Positions 33,629-46,233 are shown, counted from the stretch's first letter. The stretch: DNA of 64,000 nt from Streptomyces sp. R28 (GCF_041052385.1 NZ_CP163439.1:1656001-1720000), one strand, 5' to 3'. Numbers and translations: made by a program. The notes: generated from the letters alone by a model not told the origin.

Positions 33629-35146
33629 TCACCCCAGCGGCACCGGCTCCAGCAACCCCACCGGCCAGGTGTGCACCGGGTCCCCGCGGTGCATCAGCTC
33701 GCGGTACCGGCGGGTCGTCGCCGCCAGTGCCGCCTCCCGGGTCAGCCCCGACTCCAGGGCCCGGTGGAAGGTGGCCGACTGCCAGGACGCCCCGTTCATG
33801 CGCCTGCGGCACCGCTCCTCGATGACACCGAGGTAGAGATCCCGGTCGGCCGACTCCACTCCCCACGCCTCCAGGCCGGCCTCGGCCAGCGGCAACAGCT
33901 CGTCACGAACGAGGCTCACCGCGTCGACCTCGGTCGTCCCGCCGTACCGCCCCCGCCGGGGCCAGCGCAGCCGCGCGTCGATGCCGTGCTTGCACGCCGC
34001 GTCGAAGTTGGCCGCCGCCGTCTCGAAGGGCAACCGGGTCCACACCGGCCGTGACTCCTCGGCGAGGGCGCGGACGACGCCGTAGTAGAAGGCCGCGTTG
34101 GCGATGACGTCCGTGACGGTGGGCCCGGCGGGCAGCACGCGGTTCTCCACGCGCAGATGCGGGACGCCGTCGGCGATGCCGTAGACCGGGCGGTTCCAGC
34201 GGTACACGGTGCCGTTGTGCAGGACGAGCTCGGCGAGCTTGGGCACGCCGCCGGCGTCGAGCACCTCGAGCGGGTCCTCGTCGTCGCAGATCGGCAACAG
34301 GGCCGGGAAGAAGCGCAGGTTCTCCTCGAAGAGGTCGTGCGCGGAGGAGATCCACCGCTCCCCGAACCAGGTGCGCGGCCGCACGCCCTGGGCCTGCAGT
34401 TCGGGCGGGCGGGTGTCGGTGGACTGCTGGAACAGCGGCGGGCGGGACTCGCGCCACAGCTCCCGCCCGAAGAGGAAGGGCGAGTTGGCGCCCACGGCGA
34501 CCTGGGCCGCTGCAACCGCCTGAGCCGCGTTCCACACGTCGGCGAAGCGCCCCGGGGTGACCTGGAGATGCAGTTGCACGGAGGTGCAGGCGGCCTCGGG
34601 TGCGATGGACTTCGACGTGCACGTCAGATGCTCCACGCCGTCGATGTCGAGCGTGAAGTCCTCGCCGCGGGCGGCCACGATCTGGTCGTTGAGGAGGGCG
34701 TAGCGGTCGACGTCGGAGAGGTTCGAGGAGACCAGGTCGTCGCGGTCGAGGGTCGGCAGAATGCCGATCATCACGATTCCCGCGTCGAGCTCACCCGCTT
34801 TTCGGTCGGCATATGCCAGTGATGTACGGAGTTCCTCGGCGAGCCGGTCGAATACCCGCCCCTGCAATCGATGTGGGGCTATGTTGACTTCCAGATTGAA
34901 CATGGCGAGTTCTGTTTGGAAGTCGCGGCTCGCGATCCGCTCGAGTACCTGACCATTCAACATTTTCGGCATGCCGTCGGCGCCGGTGAGATTCAACTCG
35001 ATCTCCAGCCCCATGAGGTTCTTGGGGCGGTCGAACCGCTTCGCCTCCAGCAGCCGCTCCAGGCCCGTCAGACACTGCCGCAGCTTCCGGCGGTAGCGCT
35101 GACGATCGGACAGATCGAACCGACCTGCCACGACCTTCTCCCCCAT
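33629..35146 (-). CDS. Glutamate-cysteine ligase family (carboxylate-amine ligase) protein
   Basis: 505 residues, the standard length of this Streptomyces family. GCS2-like features: LMGLEIELNLTGADG (metal-binding Glu pair) near residue 45, NLEVNIAPH, CTSVQLHLQVTPGRFADVWNAAQA, and a C-terminal region with RLRWPRRGRYGGTTEVDAVSLVRDELLPLA. Probably ATP-dependent amide-bond formation between a carboxylate and an amine. The substrate is unknown; actinomycetes use mycothiol, so glutathione synthesis is not assumed. ATG at 35146 has GGAGGGAAG upstream. Confidence 0.88.
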   Translation of the reverse strand: MGEKVVAGRFDLSDRQRYRRKLRQCLTGLERLLEAKRFDRPKNLMGLEIELNLTGADGMPKMLNGQVLERIASRDFQTELAMFNLEVNIAPHRLQGRVFDRLAEELRTSLAYADRKAGELDAGIVMIGILPTLDRDDLVSSNLSDVDRYALLNDQIVAARGEDFTLDIDGVEHLTCTSKSIAPEAACTSVQLHLQVTPGRFADVWNAAQAVAAAQVAVGANSPFLFGRELWRESRPPLFQQSTDTRPPELQAQGVRPRTWFGERWISSAHDLFEENLRFFPALLPICDDEDPLEVLDAGGVPKLAELVLHNGTVYRWNRPVYGIADGVPHLRVENRVLPAGPTVTDVIANAAFYYGVVRALAEESRPVWTRLPFETAAANFDAACKHGIDARLRWPRRGRYGGTTEVDAVSLVRDELLPLAEAGLEAWGVESADRDLYLGVIEERCRRRMNGASWQSATFHRALESGLTREAALAATTRRYRELMHRGDPVHTWPVGLLEPVPLG

Positions 35147-35709
35147 CGAAGCTTCCCTCCTCGGATGGGCGGACCGAAGACCGGGCCGCCGGTCTCCCGG
35201 GTCAGGTGGGATGATGCCCAGCCGAAGCGATCGATAACGTCCCGCGCGAGGCCGACGCCCGCTAGGCTGTCGGACGTGACCGGCGGCACATTCACCAGGC
35301 ATGGACCACCGTGCGGTTCGGTCGCCTCACGAACTCGTGAAAAACGCCGACGAGAATTGGCCGACCGCACCCGGGGCATTTTTCGAGGTCATCGCCGCAC
35401 GACCGGCCGGGAATCGGGATGATTCCCGCATAACGCCGACCGAATGGCCCCTTGTCGAGTGCACCAAAAGCGGTTAGACGAAACATCGTCTGAACACTCG
35501 TCGTATAAACTCCGCAATCAAGGCAGAGGGTTGGCGCCCGCGGTCCAGGACCTGCCGTCCACGAGACGTACGGCAGGCCTCACCCACGTCTCTCGCTCCC
35601 AGACCCCGGCCCCCGCCTCTCTGACCTCCGTGAGCAGACAGCGCCGTCCGCCCCCGCCCCGCCCTGCCCTCGCGCCACCGTGCCTGTCGAATGAGAGAGG
35701 CGACCCACC
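35147..35709. other. Long divergent intergenic region
   Basis: About 560 bases between the ligase and a hypothetical gene. The right half is AT-richer for this genome and holds AGACGA/TCGTCT arms (35476-35491) and a TATAAA stretch at 35504. This suggests promoters and an operator. A minus-strand frame ending CPGCGRPIL..VHAW (35292-35486) looks zinc-ribbon-like but has no ribosome-binding site and is not called. Confidence 0.4.
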
Positions 35710-36303
35710 ATGCCGCTGCATGTCCCCCCGGCTCCCGCGCCCGCACTTCGCTCCGTCCTCACCGCACTCGGCTCGCCTACCGCGGTCAGTGAGGCCCGAA
35801 CTCCCTCCCTGCGCGCCGCCCAGGGGCCCGCGACACCCGAACTCCCGCTGCCCGTCCATGTCGTGGACGAGATCACCCCGGCGGGGGTGGCCGCGACCCG
35901 GCTGGCCGGCTGGCGTTTCCTGATCCGCTGCGGCGACCGCGCGGTGGCCGCGGCCGAGACCCGGCTGACGCCCGACGGCTGGGCCTTCTCGCACTTCTTC
36001 GAGGGTCCCTACATCGCCTCCACCGAGCGGGCGCTGCGCCAGACCGAGACGATCACGCAGGCCTACCAGCCGCGCCTGCTGTCGTTCCCCGGCCTCTACA
36101 TGCTGACCCTCTGGCTGCACAGCGACTGCACCGCGGACGGCGCCACCGGGCACCCCGACGGCACGGACATCCTCGTGCCGCTGGCCCCGGCCCCGCCCGG
36201 CATCGCGGCCCACGTGCCGCACCGGGTCGCCGAACTGCTCCCGGTGCTCGCCCACCGGGCGACCCCGGCTCCGCTGCCTCCCCTGCTCGGCTCGCCCGCC
36301 TGA
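35710..36303 (+). CDS. Hypothetical protein, Streptomyces type
   Basis: 197 residues, ATG behind GAGAGAGGCG. No signal peptide or membrane segment. The core (LAGWRFLIRCGDRAVAAAETRLTPDGWAFSHFFEGPYIASTERALRQTETITQAYQPRLLSFPGLYMLTLWLHSD) looks like a compact alpha/beta domain and reads like a conserved Streptomyces hypothetical; its function is not known. The C-terminal end is Pro/Ala-rich. Confidence 0.75.
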   Translation: MPLHVPPAPAPALRSVLTALGSPTAVSEARTPSLRAAQGPATPELPLPVHVVDEITPAGVAATRLAGWRFLIRCGDRAVAAAETRLTPDGWAFSHFFEGPYIASTERALRQTETITQAYQPRLLSFPGLYMLTLWLHSDCTADGATGHPDGTDILVPLAPAPPGIAAHVPHRVAELLPVLAHRATPAPLPPLLGSPA

Positions 36304-36747
36304 CAGCACATCGCGCGAACGGCTCCGTGCCCCGCTGCCCGATTCCGGGTGGCGGGGTACGCCGTTGTTTGCGGTGGGATCGGGGCAATGGGATTAGGCT
36401 CGTATCGGACAACAGAAAACACGCACGCACGAAACGTAAATAACTCGTACGAGCGAGAATGCGCTCGAATGAGCCCGCTAGCCCCCGGCCCCCGCGGACT
36501 AGCCCCATCCGACCACTTCGAACCATCCAAAGTGACAGTGGAGTTGGGATGAACCGTCCGCGCGGGTGACGCGTCCTCAACCTGTGAGAAGCGGTGCTGC
36601 GAAATCCCTGCGGATTCACGCCCGTGGGGCAACACTGGGTTCCGACCGACCAATCGCCAACGGGGGGCGGCCATGAACGAAGTTTCACGCCGCGAAACAG
36701 ACACCACAGCCACTTCACCCATCACGACAGAGCGAAAGATCCCATCC
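36304..36747. other. AT-rich intergenic region with palindromes
   Basis: About 440 bases upstream of the DUF5999 gene. It contains a perfect CTCGTACGAG palindrome (36444-36453) followed by GAGCG/CGCTC arms (36451-36465), in one of the least GC-rich patches of the window. It probably holds the DUF5999 promoter. No gene is seen. Confidence 0.4.
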
Positions 36748-36954
36748 ATGTGCCAGCACCAGCCACCGTGTCCCTCAGCCGACTCCGCCGACCGGGAATC
36801 CGCCCGTCTCGTGGCGCACCACCCGGAGCAGGGATGGAGCCTGCTGTGCAACGGTGTTCTGCTCTTCGAGGACACCGGTGAGCTCCTGCCGGACGGCAAG
36901 ATCATCGCCCCGCACCGTCCACTGGGCACCGGCAAGGTGATGACCGCCGCGTAA
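36748..36954 (+). CDS. DUF5999 family small protein
   Basis: 68 residues from ATG 36748. The family core is complete: MCQHQPPCPSAD, RLVAHHPEQGWSLLCNGVLLFEDTGELLPDG and IIAPHRPL. Three cysteines with a His suggest a small metal site. Function unknown; it is common in Streptomyces. An upstream in-frame ATG at 36673 has a better ribosome-binding site (GGGGGGCGG) and would add 25 polar residues, so the true start is unsettled. Confidence 0.88.
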   Translation: MCQHQPPCPSADSADRESARLVAHHPEQGWSLLCNGVLLFEDTGELLPDGKIIAPHRPLGTGKVMTAA

Positions 36955-37024
36955 CGCCTGCCCGCGGACCACGCCGGACAGGCCCGCACCACCGGGCGGC
37001 GCTACGGACGCCCGGCGTACCCCA

Positions 37025-37060
37025 GGGGCCGGTCGCAGACCCTGACTGCGAGCCGGCCCC
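37025..37060 (-). terminator. Hairpin downstream of the xylanase gene
   Basis: GGGGCCGG-TCGCAG and CTGCGA-GCCGGCCCC pair with one bulged base, 40 bases past the xylanase stop. Confidence 0.75.
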
Positions 37061-37099
37061 GACGTGCGTCCAGGGGCGGTGACTCACCGTAGCCGGGGC

Positions 37100-40049
<2,950 letters not shown>

Positions 40050-40055
40050 CGCCGG

Positions 40056-41354
40056 CTACTGCTCTTCCTTCGTGGCCTGTGTGAGGGACTCGGTGACCTG
40101 CTGGGGAGACTTGGACCCGGCGATGAGCGCGGCCACGCTGTCGTTGAGTTCCTGGCCCACGGCGGGCGCGTACGCCTGGTCGAGATAGAGCTGGAAGCCG
40201 GTGGCGCCCTTCAACTGTGCCTGGACGGCCTTGATGTTCGGGTCGGTGATGGCGCTCTCGGCACCCGGCACCACCGGGAGGACGCCGGTCTTCTTCACCA
40301 GCTCCACGTCCGTCGCCTCCGAGGCGAAGAACTTCAGGAAGTCGACGGCGGCCTGCGGAGCCCCGCTGCGCAGGGCGTGTCCGCCGCCTCCGCCGAACAC
40401 CTCGGTGATCGCGCCCTTGCCGCCGTCGACCGCCGGGAACGGGAAGAAGCCAAGGTCGTCGCCGAGTCCCTTGCCGGAGTCCGCCTGCACGACCGGGGCC
40501 CACTGGCCCATGAGCTCCATCGCCGCCTTGCCGTTGCCGACGGCCGCGGCCTGGCCGGTGGGGGTGGAGTAGGCGGCGCCGAGGAAGCCCTTCTGGAAGG
40601 GCTGGAGGTCGACGAGCTCCTGGAGGTGCTGACCGGCCTGGACGAAGGCGTCGCCGGTGAAGTCCTTGTCGTCGTAGGCCTTCTGCAGGGCGGCGGCGCC
40701 GGCGGTGCGCATCGCGAGGTAGGCCCAGTAGTACATGCCGGGCCACTTCTCCTTGCCGGCCAGGGCCAGCGGGGTGGTGCCCTTCGCCTTCAGATCACGC
40801 ACGGCGTCGAGGAAGCCGCTCCAGGTGGTCGGCGGCTCGGTGATGCCCGCGGCCTTGAAGAGAGCCTTGTTGTACCAGAAGCCGATCATGCCCATGTCGA
40901 ACGGGATGCCGTACACCTTCTCGTCGAGGGTGTACGCCTCCTTCGCGACCGGCAGCAGGCCGTCGGCGAAGTCCTTGGTCCGGTCCGTGAGGTCCTCGAC
41001 GAGGCCCGCGTCGACCTGCTGTTTGAGGACCCCGCCGCCCCAGGTGTGGAAGATGTCGGGCAGCTCCCCGGATGCGGTCAGCGCCGTCATCTTGGACTTG
41101 TAGGCTTCGTTCTCCAACTGGACGATCTTTACCTTCACCTTGGGGTTCTGCGCCTCGAACTTCTTGGCCAGCGCCGCCCAGACGCCCTTCGCCGGCTGGG
41201 TGGTGGAGATGTTCCACCACTCGATGGTGGTCGTCCCGTCCGACGACCCTCCCTCCGAGTCGCCGCCGCAACCGCTCAGTGCCGTCATGCCCAGACCGGC
41301 TGCGGCAGAGGTCGCGAGGAAGCCGCGGCGGGACAGTCCCGGGTCGCCCATCAT
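40056..41354 (-). CDS. Extracellular sugar-binding lipoprotein of an ABC importer
   Basis: 432 residues. The N-terminus has a twin-Arg motif (LSRRGFLATSAAAGLGMTALSGC) with a lipobox, so it is exported and lipid-anchored. The SBP_bac_1 domain opens with TTTIEWWNISTTQPAKGVWAALAKKFEAQNPKVKVKIVQ and contains GELPDIFHTWGGG. Being upstream of a xylanase suggests xylo-oligosaccharide binding, as in the Streptomyces bxlE system. AAGGAG precedes ATG ATG; either could start. A promoter and a CGAAA-G-TTTCG operator lie upstream. Confidence 0.92.
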   Translation of the reverse strand: MMGDPGLSRRGFLATSAAAGLGMTALSGCGGDSEGGSSDGTTTIEWWNISTTQPAKGVWAALAKKFEAQNPKVKVKIVQLENEAYKSKMTALTASGELPDIFHTWGGGVLKQQVDAGLVEDLTDRTKDFADGLLPVAKEAYTLDEKVYGIPFDMGMIGFWYNKALFKAAGITEPPTTWSGFLDAVRDLKAKGTTPLALAGKEKWPGMYYWAYLAMRTAGAAALQKAYDDKDFTGDAFVQAGQHLQELVDLQPFQKGFLGAAYSTPTGQAAAVGNGKAAMELMGQWAPVVQADSGKGLGDDLGFFPFPAVDGGKGAITEVFGGGGGHALRSGAPQAAVDFLKFFASEATDVELVKKTGVLPVVPGAESAITDPNIKAVQAQLKGATGFQLYLDQAYAPAVGQELNDSVAALIAGSKSPQQVTESLTQATKEEQ

Positions 41355-41400
41355 GCGCTCCTTGGGTACGGGACGGCCCGTTCACGGCCGTCCACTGGAT

Positions 41401-41411
41401 CGAAAGTTTCG
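41401..41411. promoter_or_regulatory. Operator-like CGAAAGTTTCG upstream of the sugar importer
   Basis: A perfect CGAAA-N-TTTCG dyad, the type of element described in front of Streptomyces xylanase and xylobiose-uptake genes and bound by a LacI/ROK-type repressor. It lies about 47 bases upstream of the binding-protein start and downstream of the promoter at 41443-41472, where a repressor would block transcription. Confidence 0.75.
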
Positions 41412-41442
41412 GAGTTGACCCAGAAAGCTGCGTCGTTGCCGC

Positions 41443-41472
41443 ACCCTAGAGACAGCTGCCAAACGGTGGCAA
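41443..41472 (-). promoter_or_regulatory. Probable promoter of the sugar-import operon
   Basis: On the minus strand TTGCCA (-35), an 18-base spacer and TAGGGT (-10) fit a HrdB-type promoter. The predicted transcript start is about 80 bases upstream of the start codon, with the operator within the leader. Confidence 0.6.
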
Positions 41473-41859
41473 CCCCTTGAACGCGGTGAATCTGCCGCCA
41501 ACCGTCACGGCAGGTGCTGCCCTTGAGGGACATACCTGAACAGGTCGAAGGCCGCGCCGCCCTCGGTTACGGTCGAGGCTGCTCCTGGTAGAGCGTGGGG
41601 AGATCCGGTACGACGCCGGGCTCACGGCGTCGAAGTCGTCCCGCGGAGAGGGGAGTTCGCCGGGCAGCCGGCGGGCCGGCGCCGCGTGCGACTCCCGCAC
41701 TGGGGCCGACCTTCGTCGGCCGTCCACCCACTCCAGGACGCGGGGCGCCGGGGAAGTACTCAGAGGCTGGAGCGGAAATCTCCGAAACATTCGGTCGACA
41801 TGGCGAACGTTACGGGGTCAGCTGCAGCGCGCGTGCCCGACGCCACCTTGCCGCACGAC
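41473..41859. other. Intergenic region without a gene
   Basis: About 390 bases between the sugar-import operon promoter and the terminator of the decarboxylase gene. CCGAA-ACA-TTCGG (41782-41794) is a second dyad related to the operator but on a different spacing. No coding frame was supported. Confidence 0.4.
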
Positions 41860-41898
41860 ACCTCCGGACGACGGCCGGCCCGTCTCTCGTCCGGAGGT
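41860..41898 (-). terminator. Hairpin downstream of the decarboxylase gene
   Basis: ACCTCCGGACGA (41860-41871) and TCGTCCGGAGGT (41887-41898) are perfect 12-base arms, 21 bases past the stop codon. Confidence 0.8.
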
Positions 41899-41919
41899 GG
41901 GTCGGTGAGGCCGCGTCCG

Positions 41920-43257
41920 CTACAGGCCGACGTCGCGGCTGCGGATGTCCTCCAAGGACTCGCGGCGGATCAGGAGCCTGGCGCGGCCGTCGTCCACGGC
42001 GACCACCGGTGGGCGGCCCACCAGGTTGTAGCCGGACGCCATGGACAGGTGGTAGGCGCCGGCGACCGGCACGGCGAGCAGGTCTCCGGGGCGAATGTCG
42101 TCGGGGAGTTCGACGTCGGCGGGGACGACGACGTCGCCCGCCTCGCAGTGCCGGCCCACCACGGTCACCGGGGTCGGGGCGGCGGTGCTGCGCCGGCCCA
42201 CCGGGCGGGGCGCGTACCGGACCCCGTACAGGGCGGGTCGGGGGTTGTCGCTCATGCCGCCGTCGACCGCGACGTACATGTGCGCGCCGGTGCGCTTGAC
42301 GGCGAGGACGTGGTAGAGCGCGATCCCCGCCGGGCCCGCCATCGCCCGCCCGGGTTCGATGACGAGGCGGGGCACGGCGAGCCCCGCTGCCGCGCACGCC
42401 TCGACCAGCTCCGCACGCACCTTGCGGGCCAGCAGGGTCAGGTCCAGGGCCGGTTCACCGGGCCGGTAGGCGATGCCGTGACCGCCGCCCAGGTCGAGTT
42501 CGGGCAGGACCAGGCCGTGCTGTTCGTCCAGCCGGGCCATGAGACCGACCAGGCGCCGCACGGCGGCGAGATAGGGCTTGACGCTGGTGATCTGCGAACC
42601 CAAGTGGCAGTGCAGGCCTGCCAGTTGGAGCTGCGGCTGATCGAGGATGCGGGCGATGGCGTACTGTGCGTACCCGTCGGAGATGGACAGTCCGAACTTC
42701 TGGTCCTCGGTGCCGGTGCGGATCTTCTCGTGTCCGCCGGCGCTGATGCCCGGCACGACGCGGACCATCACCTTCTGGTGGCCGCCGGGCCCGACCGCCG
42801 CGGCCAGCCGGGCGATCTCCGAGGGGCTGTCGATGACGATACGGCCGACCCCGAGGCGCAGGGCGGTCTCCAGGTCGCGCGGGGACTTGGCGTTGCCGTG
42901 CAGCACGATCCTGTCCGGCGGGAATCCAGTGGTGACCGCGAGTTCGAGTTCGCCGGCCGAGCACACGTCGAGCCCGAGTCCCTCCTCGTCCATCCAGTGG
43001 ACCATCGCCCGGCACAGGAACGCCTTGGCCGCGTACAGGACTTCCGCGTCGGGGAAGACATGCCGGTAGGTCCGGCAGCGTTCGCGCACCTCGGCCTCGT
43101 CCAGGACGTAGACGGGCGTGCCGAAGCGATCGGCGACCTCGGCCAGGGCCACGCCGCCGACGGAGAGGGCACCCGGGCGGGGCTCGGCGGTGGAGACGGG
43201 CCACACGGACAGGGCGTCGGCGCCGGAAGAGACCGCAGGTTCGTGGAGGGTGGTCAT
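41920..43257 (-). CDS. lysA: Diaminopimelate decarboxylase-type PLP enzyme
   Basis: 445 residues. Fold-type III PLP enzyme: the PLP lysine is in EVLYAAKAFLC near residue 78, followed by LHGNAKS, LAGLHCHLGSQI, LDLGGGHGI, VIEPGRAM and the C-terminal RHCEAGDVV, where the family usually has CESGD. It decarboxylates meso-diaminopimelate to lysine or a related substrate. Streptomyces normally encode another LysA near the threonine/homoserine genes, so this may be a paralogue with a different substrate; the symbol is tentative. It follows a SAV_915 gene by 12 bases and has a terminator hairpin. Confidence 0.85.
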   Translation of the reverse strand: MTTLHEPAVSSGADALSVWPVSTAEPRPGALSVGGVALAEVADRFGTPVYVLDEAEVRERCRTYRHVFPDAEVLYAAKAFLCRAMVHWMDEEGLGLDVCSAGELELAVTTGFPPDRIVLHGNAKSPRDLETALRLGVGRIVIDSPSEIARLAAAVGPGGHQKVMVRVVPGISAGGHEKIRTGTEDQKFGLSISDGYAQYAIARILDQPQLQLAGLHCHLGSQITSVKPYLAAVRRLVGLMARLDEQHGLVLPELDLGGGHGIAYRPGEPALDLTLLARKVRAELVEACAAAGLAVPRLVIEPGRAMAGPAGIALYHVLAVKRTGAHMYVAVDGGMSDNPRPALYGVRYAPRPVGRRSTAAPTPVTVVGRHCEAGDVVVPADVELPDDIRPGDLLAVPVAGAYHLSMASGYNLVGRPPVVAVDDGRARLLIRRESLEDIRSRDVGL

Positions 43258-43269
43258 GGCGGGGCCCCC

Positions 43270-43605
43270 TCAGCCGATCCGCAGTACGGGAACAGGGACG
43301 ACGGACTCGACCGGCGTGGGAGCCGGTGCCGCGAACTGCGGATCCAGCGTGAGGGTGGTGACACCGAGAGGTGCCGTCAGCGCGCGCAGTGCGGGCTCGG
43401 CGAGCCCGATCCACGCCTGCTTCGGCCCGAGCGTGGCGATCAACTGCCGCTCGGAGGTGAAGCCTACGGCCGTACGGCCGCCGAGAGGTGTGCGGAAGAG
43501 GCGCGTCACGCACCCCGATGGTCCCGGCCGGACCGGAACGTACAGCGGGCCGGCCGGGAACCGATCAGAGGGCTCCGGGTCTTCGTCGGACAGGGTGTCT
43601 GCCAT
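43270..43605 (-). CDS. SAV_915 family protein
   Basis: 111 residues. The SseB-like SAV_915 pattern is recognisable: LYVPVRPGPSGCVTRLFRTPLGGRTAVGFTSERQLIATLGPKQAWIGLAEPALRALTAPLGVTTLTLDPQF. Function unknown. It is the first gene of a pair with the decarboxylase. The upstream region holds a run of ccgaggtgggtc repeats. Confidence 0.8.
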   Translation of the reverse strand: MADTLSDEDPEPSDRFPAGPLYVPVRPGPSGCVTRLFRTPLGGRTAVGFTSERQLIATLGPKQAWIGLAEPALRALTAPLGVTTLTLDPQFAAPAPTPVESVVPVPVLRIG

Positions 43606-43615
43606 GGGATGCCTC

Positions 43616-43719
43616 CGGGTGGATCCGAGGTGGGTCCGAGGTGGATCGGGCGAGAGCCAGAAGGTGGGTCAGTGAGACCCGAGGTGGGTCGGGTGAGCTC
43701 CGAGGTGGGTCGGGCGAGC
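43616..43719. repeat. Five ccgaggtgggtc-type repeats upstream of the SAV_915 gene
   Basis: Units with the core gaggtgggtc recur at about 43626, 43636, 43661, 43680 and 43700, with 10-25 base spacing and a gggcgag/gggtgag trailer in several. The array lies within 120 bases of the SAV_915 start. The rest of the gap to 44224 holds no gene. Confidence 0.7.
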
Positions 43720-44095
43720 GGTTCGACAGCCCCGGACGCGGGGAGGCGGACCGGGGTTTGCCACTGACGCCATGCCCGGCGTCCGGGGTTCCGAACGGCT
43801 CATAACGGCACTCTGACGGCGACCGTCCGGACGCTGACGGGATGCTGACACGAGACCTGGCCGACAACGGGTGCCACCGGCGCCCCGTTACGGCCGGCCC
43901 CAGCTGCCGGGCCCACCCCCCTGCCCGAGACGCGAGCCAGTACGACACGCAAGTGCGACACGGAACCGGCCCGCACCATCACGCTGGGTATCCACCCACC
44001 CGCAAGGCGTCCACGCGTTCCCGTACAGCCCAACGGGGCGCCCTCAAGCCCCTGAGCTCGATTGTTGATGTGCAGCCACCGCCGACACGGCCAGT

Positions 44096-44114
44096 CTTAA
44101 CGGAAGCTTGACGC
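44096..44114. promoter_or_regulatory. CTTAACGGAAG-CTTGACGC element upstream of the permease gene
   Basis: Read on the minus strand it is GCGTCAAG, three bases, CCGTTAAG. A closely similar element (GCGTCAAG, six bases, CCGTAAG, GCGTCAAG) lies after the same gene at 46205-46233. Confidence 0.4.
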
Positions 44115-44223
44115 CGCCGGCCCCCCTATCCGCGGGCCCGTGCGTCACTCTCTGCTTACGCTGGTGCCGCCGTCCGCGTGATGGCCGGAGCACTACGCCG
44201 ATCCGCACATCAGGAGCACGCCG

Positions 44224-46182
44224 ATGGCCGCCACGACCGAACACCCACCGCCCAGTCGTCTGCGCGCCTGGATGCTGCAGGGGCTGTCCGACATGGGCAA
44301 GGGCCACGCTCCTCAGGATCCGCACGCCGAGCCGGAGCCCGCCCCCAAGGGCCGGCCCTGGTATCGCGTCATGTGCCTCACCGGCGTCGACTACTTCTCG
44401 ACTCTCGGCTACCAGCCGGGCATCGCCGCCCTCGCGGCCGGCCTGCTCTCCCCAGTGGCGACCATCGTGCTCGTGATCGTCACCCTCGCCGGCGCCCTGC
44501 CCGTCTACCGTCGGGTGGCCGAGGAGAGCCCGCACGGCGAGGGCTCCATCTCGATGCTGGAGCGGCTGCTGTCCTTCTGGAAGGGCAAGCTGTTCGTCCT
44601 GACCCTGCTCGGCTTCGCCGCCACGGACTTCCTGATCACCATCACACTGTCGGCGGCCGACGCCTCGACCCACCTGGTCGAGAACCCGCACCTGAACAGC
44701 GCACTGCACGACAAGCAGCTCCTGATCACCCTCATCCTCGTGGCGCTGCTAGGCGCGGTGTTCCTCAAGGGGTTCCTGGAGGCGATCGGCGTCGCCGTCG
44801 CCCTGGTCGGCGTCTACCTCGTGCTCAACGCCGTCGTCGTGGTCGTCGGCCTCTACCACGTCGTCACCGAGCAGCACGTGGTCACCGACTGGTCCAACGC
44901 CCTCACCGCCGAGCACGGCAACGTCTTCGCCATGATCGGCGTCGCCCTGATCGTCTTCCCCAAGCTCGCCCTCGGCCTCTCCGGTTTCGAGACGGGCGTC
45001 GCGGTGATGCCGCACGTCAAGGGCGACTCCGGCGACACCGAGGAGCAACCGAAGGGCCGGATCCGGGACACGAAGAAGCTGCTCACCACCGCCGCCGTGA
45101 TCATGAGCTGCTTCCTGATCGCGACGAGCTTCATCACCACGCTGCTGATCCCGGAGAGGGAGTTCGAGTCGGGCGGCGAGGCCAACGGCCGCGCGCTGGC
45201 GTTCCTCGCCCACGAGTACCTCGGTGGCGCCTTCGGCACGGTCTACGACGTCTCGACGATCGCCATCCTGTGGTTCGCCGGCGCCTCCGCCATGGCCGGT
45301 CTGCTCAACCTGATGCCCCGCTATCTGCCTCGCTACGGCATGGCCCCGCACTGGGCGCGCGCGGTGCGTCCGATGGTCATCGTCTTCACGCTGGTCGCCT
45401 TCCTGGTCACCTGGATCTTCGACGCCGACGTCGACGCCCAGGGCGGCGCGTACGCCACCGGCGTCCTGGTGCTGATCAGCTCCGCGGCCATCGCCGTGAC
45501 CATCGCGGCCCGCAAGGCCGGTCAGCGGCACTGGACCATCGCCTTCGCGGTCATCTCCGCGGTGTTCCTCTACACGACCGTCGCGAACGTCATCGAGCGC
45601 CCCGACGGCGTGAAGATCGGCGCCTGCTTCATCGCCGGCATCATCCTCATCTCCCTGCTCTCCCGGCTGCTGCGCGCCTTCGAGCTCCGCGTGACCAGCG
45701 TGACGCTGGACGACATGGCGGAACGATTCGTCAGAGACATAGCCAGCCGCAGGATCCGGTTCATCGCCAACGAGCCGGACCGCCGGGACAAGGCCGAGTA
45801 CCGCGACAAGATCGAGCAGATCCGCCAGGACAACGACATGCCCGAGCAGGAGGACTTCGTCTTCGTCGAAGTGACGGTGACGGACCCTTCCGAGTTCGAG
45901 GCCGGCTTGACCGTGCGCGGCGACGTCATGCACGGCCGCTACCGCGTCCTCACCCTGGAGTCGTCCTCCATTCCCAACGCCCTGGCCGCACTGCTCCTGC
46001 ACGTCCGCGACACGACCGGCTGCATCCCGCACATCTACTTCGAGTGGACCGAGGGCAGCCCCTTCCACAACTTCCTGCGCTTCTTCCTCTTGGGCCAGGG
46101 CGAGGTCGCCCCGGTCACCCGCGAGGTGCTGCGCGAGGCCGAACCCGACCGGGACCGCAGGCCACGGGTACACACCGGCTGA
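44224..46182 (+). CDS. APC superfamily permease with C-terminal cytoplasmic domain
   Basis: 652 residues. About twelve membrane segments begin after a ~45-residue cytoplasmic N-terminus; [64 protein letters not shown] is the conserved first unit. After the last segment (near residue 480) a ~150-residue soluble domain follows ([25 protein letters not shown] ... [55 protein letters not shown]). The architecture is like amino-acid or K+ (KimA-type) transporters with regulatory tails. AGGAG precedes the ATG. Substrate not determined. Confidence 0.85.
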   Translation: MAATTEHPPPSRLRAWMLQGLSDMGKGHAPQDPHAEPEPAPKGRPWYRVMCLTGVDYFSTLGYQPGIAALAAGLLSPVATIVLVIVTLAGALPVYRRVAEESPHGEGSISMLERLLSFWKGKLFVLTLLGFAATDFLITITLSAADASTHLVENPHLNSALHDKQLLITLILVALLGAVFLKGFLEAIGVAVALVGVYLVLNAVVVVVGLYHVVTEQHVVTDWSNALTAEHGNVFAMIGVALIVFPKLALGLSGFETGVAVMPHVKGDSGDTEEQPKGRIRDTKKLLTTAAVIMSCFLIATSFITTLLIPEREFESGGEANGRALAFLAHEYLGGAFGTVYDVSTIAILWFAGASAMAGLLNLMPRYLPRYGMAPHWARAVRPMVIVFTLVAFLVTWIFDADVDAQGGAYATGVLVLISSAAIAVTIAARKAGQRHWTIAFAVISAVFLYTTVANVIERPDGVKIGACFIAGIILISLLSRLLRAFELRVTSVTLDDMAERFVRDIASRRIRFIANEPDRRDKAEYRDKIEQIRQDNDMPEQEDFVFVEVTVTDPSEFEAGLTVRGDVMHGRYRVLTLESSSIPNALAALLLHVRDTTGCIPHIYFEWTEGSPFHNFLRFFLLGQGEVAPVTREVLREAEPDRDRRPRVHTG

Positions 46183-46204
46183 AACGGCCGCGGGCATCAG
46201 GATC

Positions 46205-46233
46205 GCGTCAAGGTTGAACCGTAAGGCGTCAAG
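46205..46233. promoter_or_regulatory. Direct GCGTCAAG repeat upstream of the membrane-protein gene
   Basis: GCGTCAAG occurs at 46205-46212 and again at 46226-46233, 21 bases (two helical turns) apart, with CCGTAAG between. This is the layout of response-regulator boxes. It lies 50 bases upstream of the GTG at 46284. Confidence 0.5.

Noticed and set aside
35292..35486. Small minus-strand frame with a CPGC zinc-ribbon-like end
   Set aside because: Only one CxxC pair, no ribosome-binding site and no supporting neighbour; likely chance.
41686..43767. ~690-codon plus-strand frame opposite the decarboxylase gene
   Set aside because: It is the antisense shadow of the decarboxylase and SAV_915 genes, with a His/Gln/Arg-rich, unstructured product.
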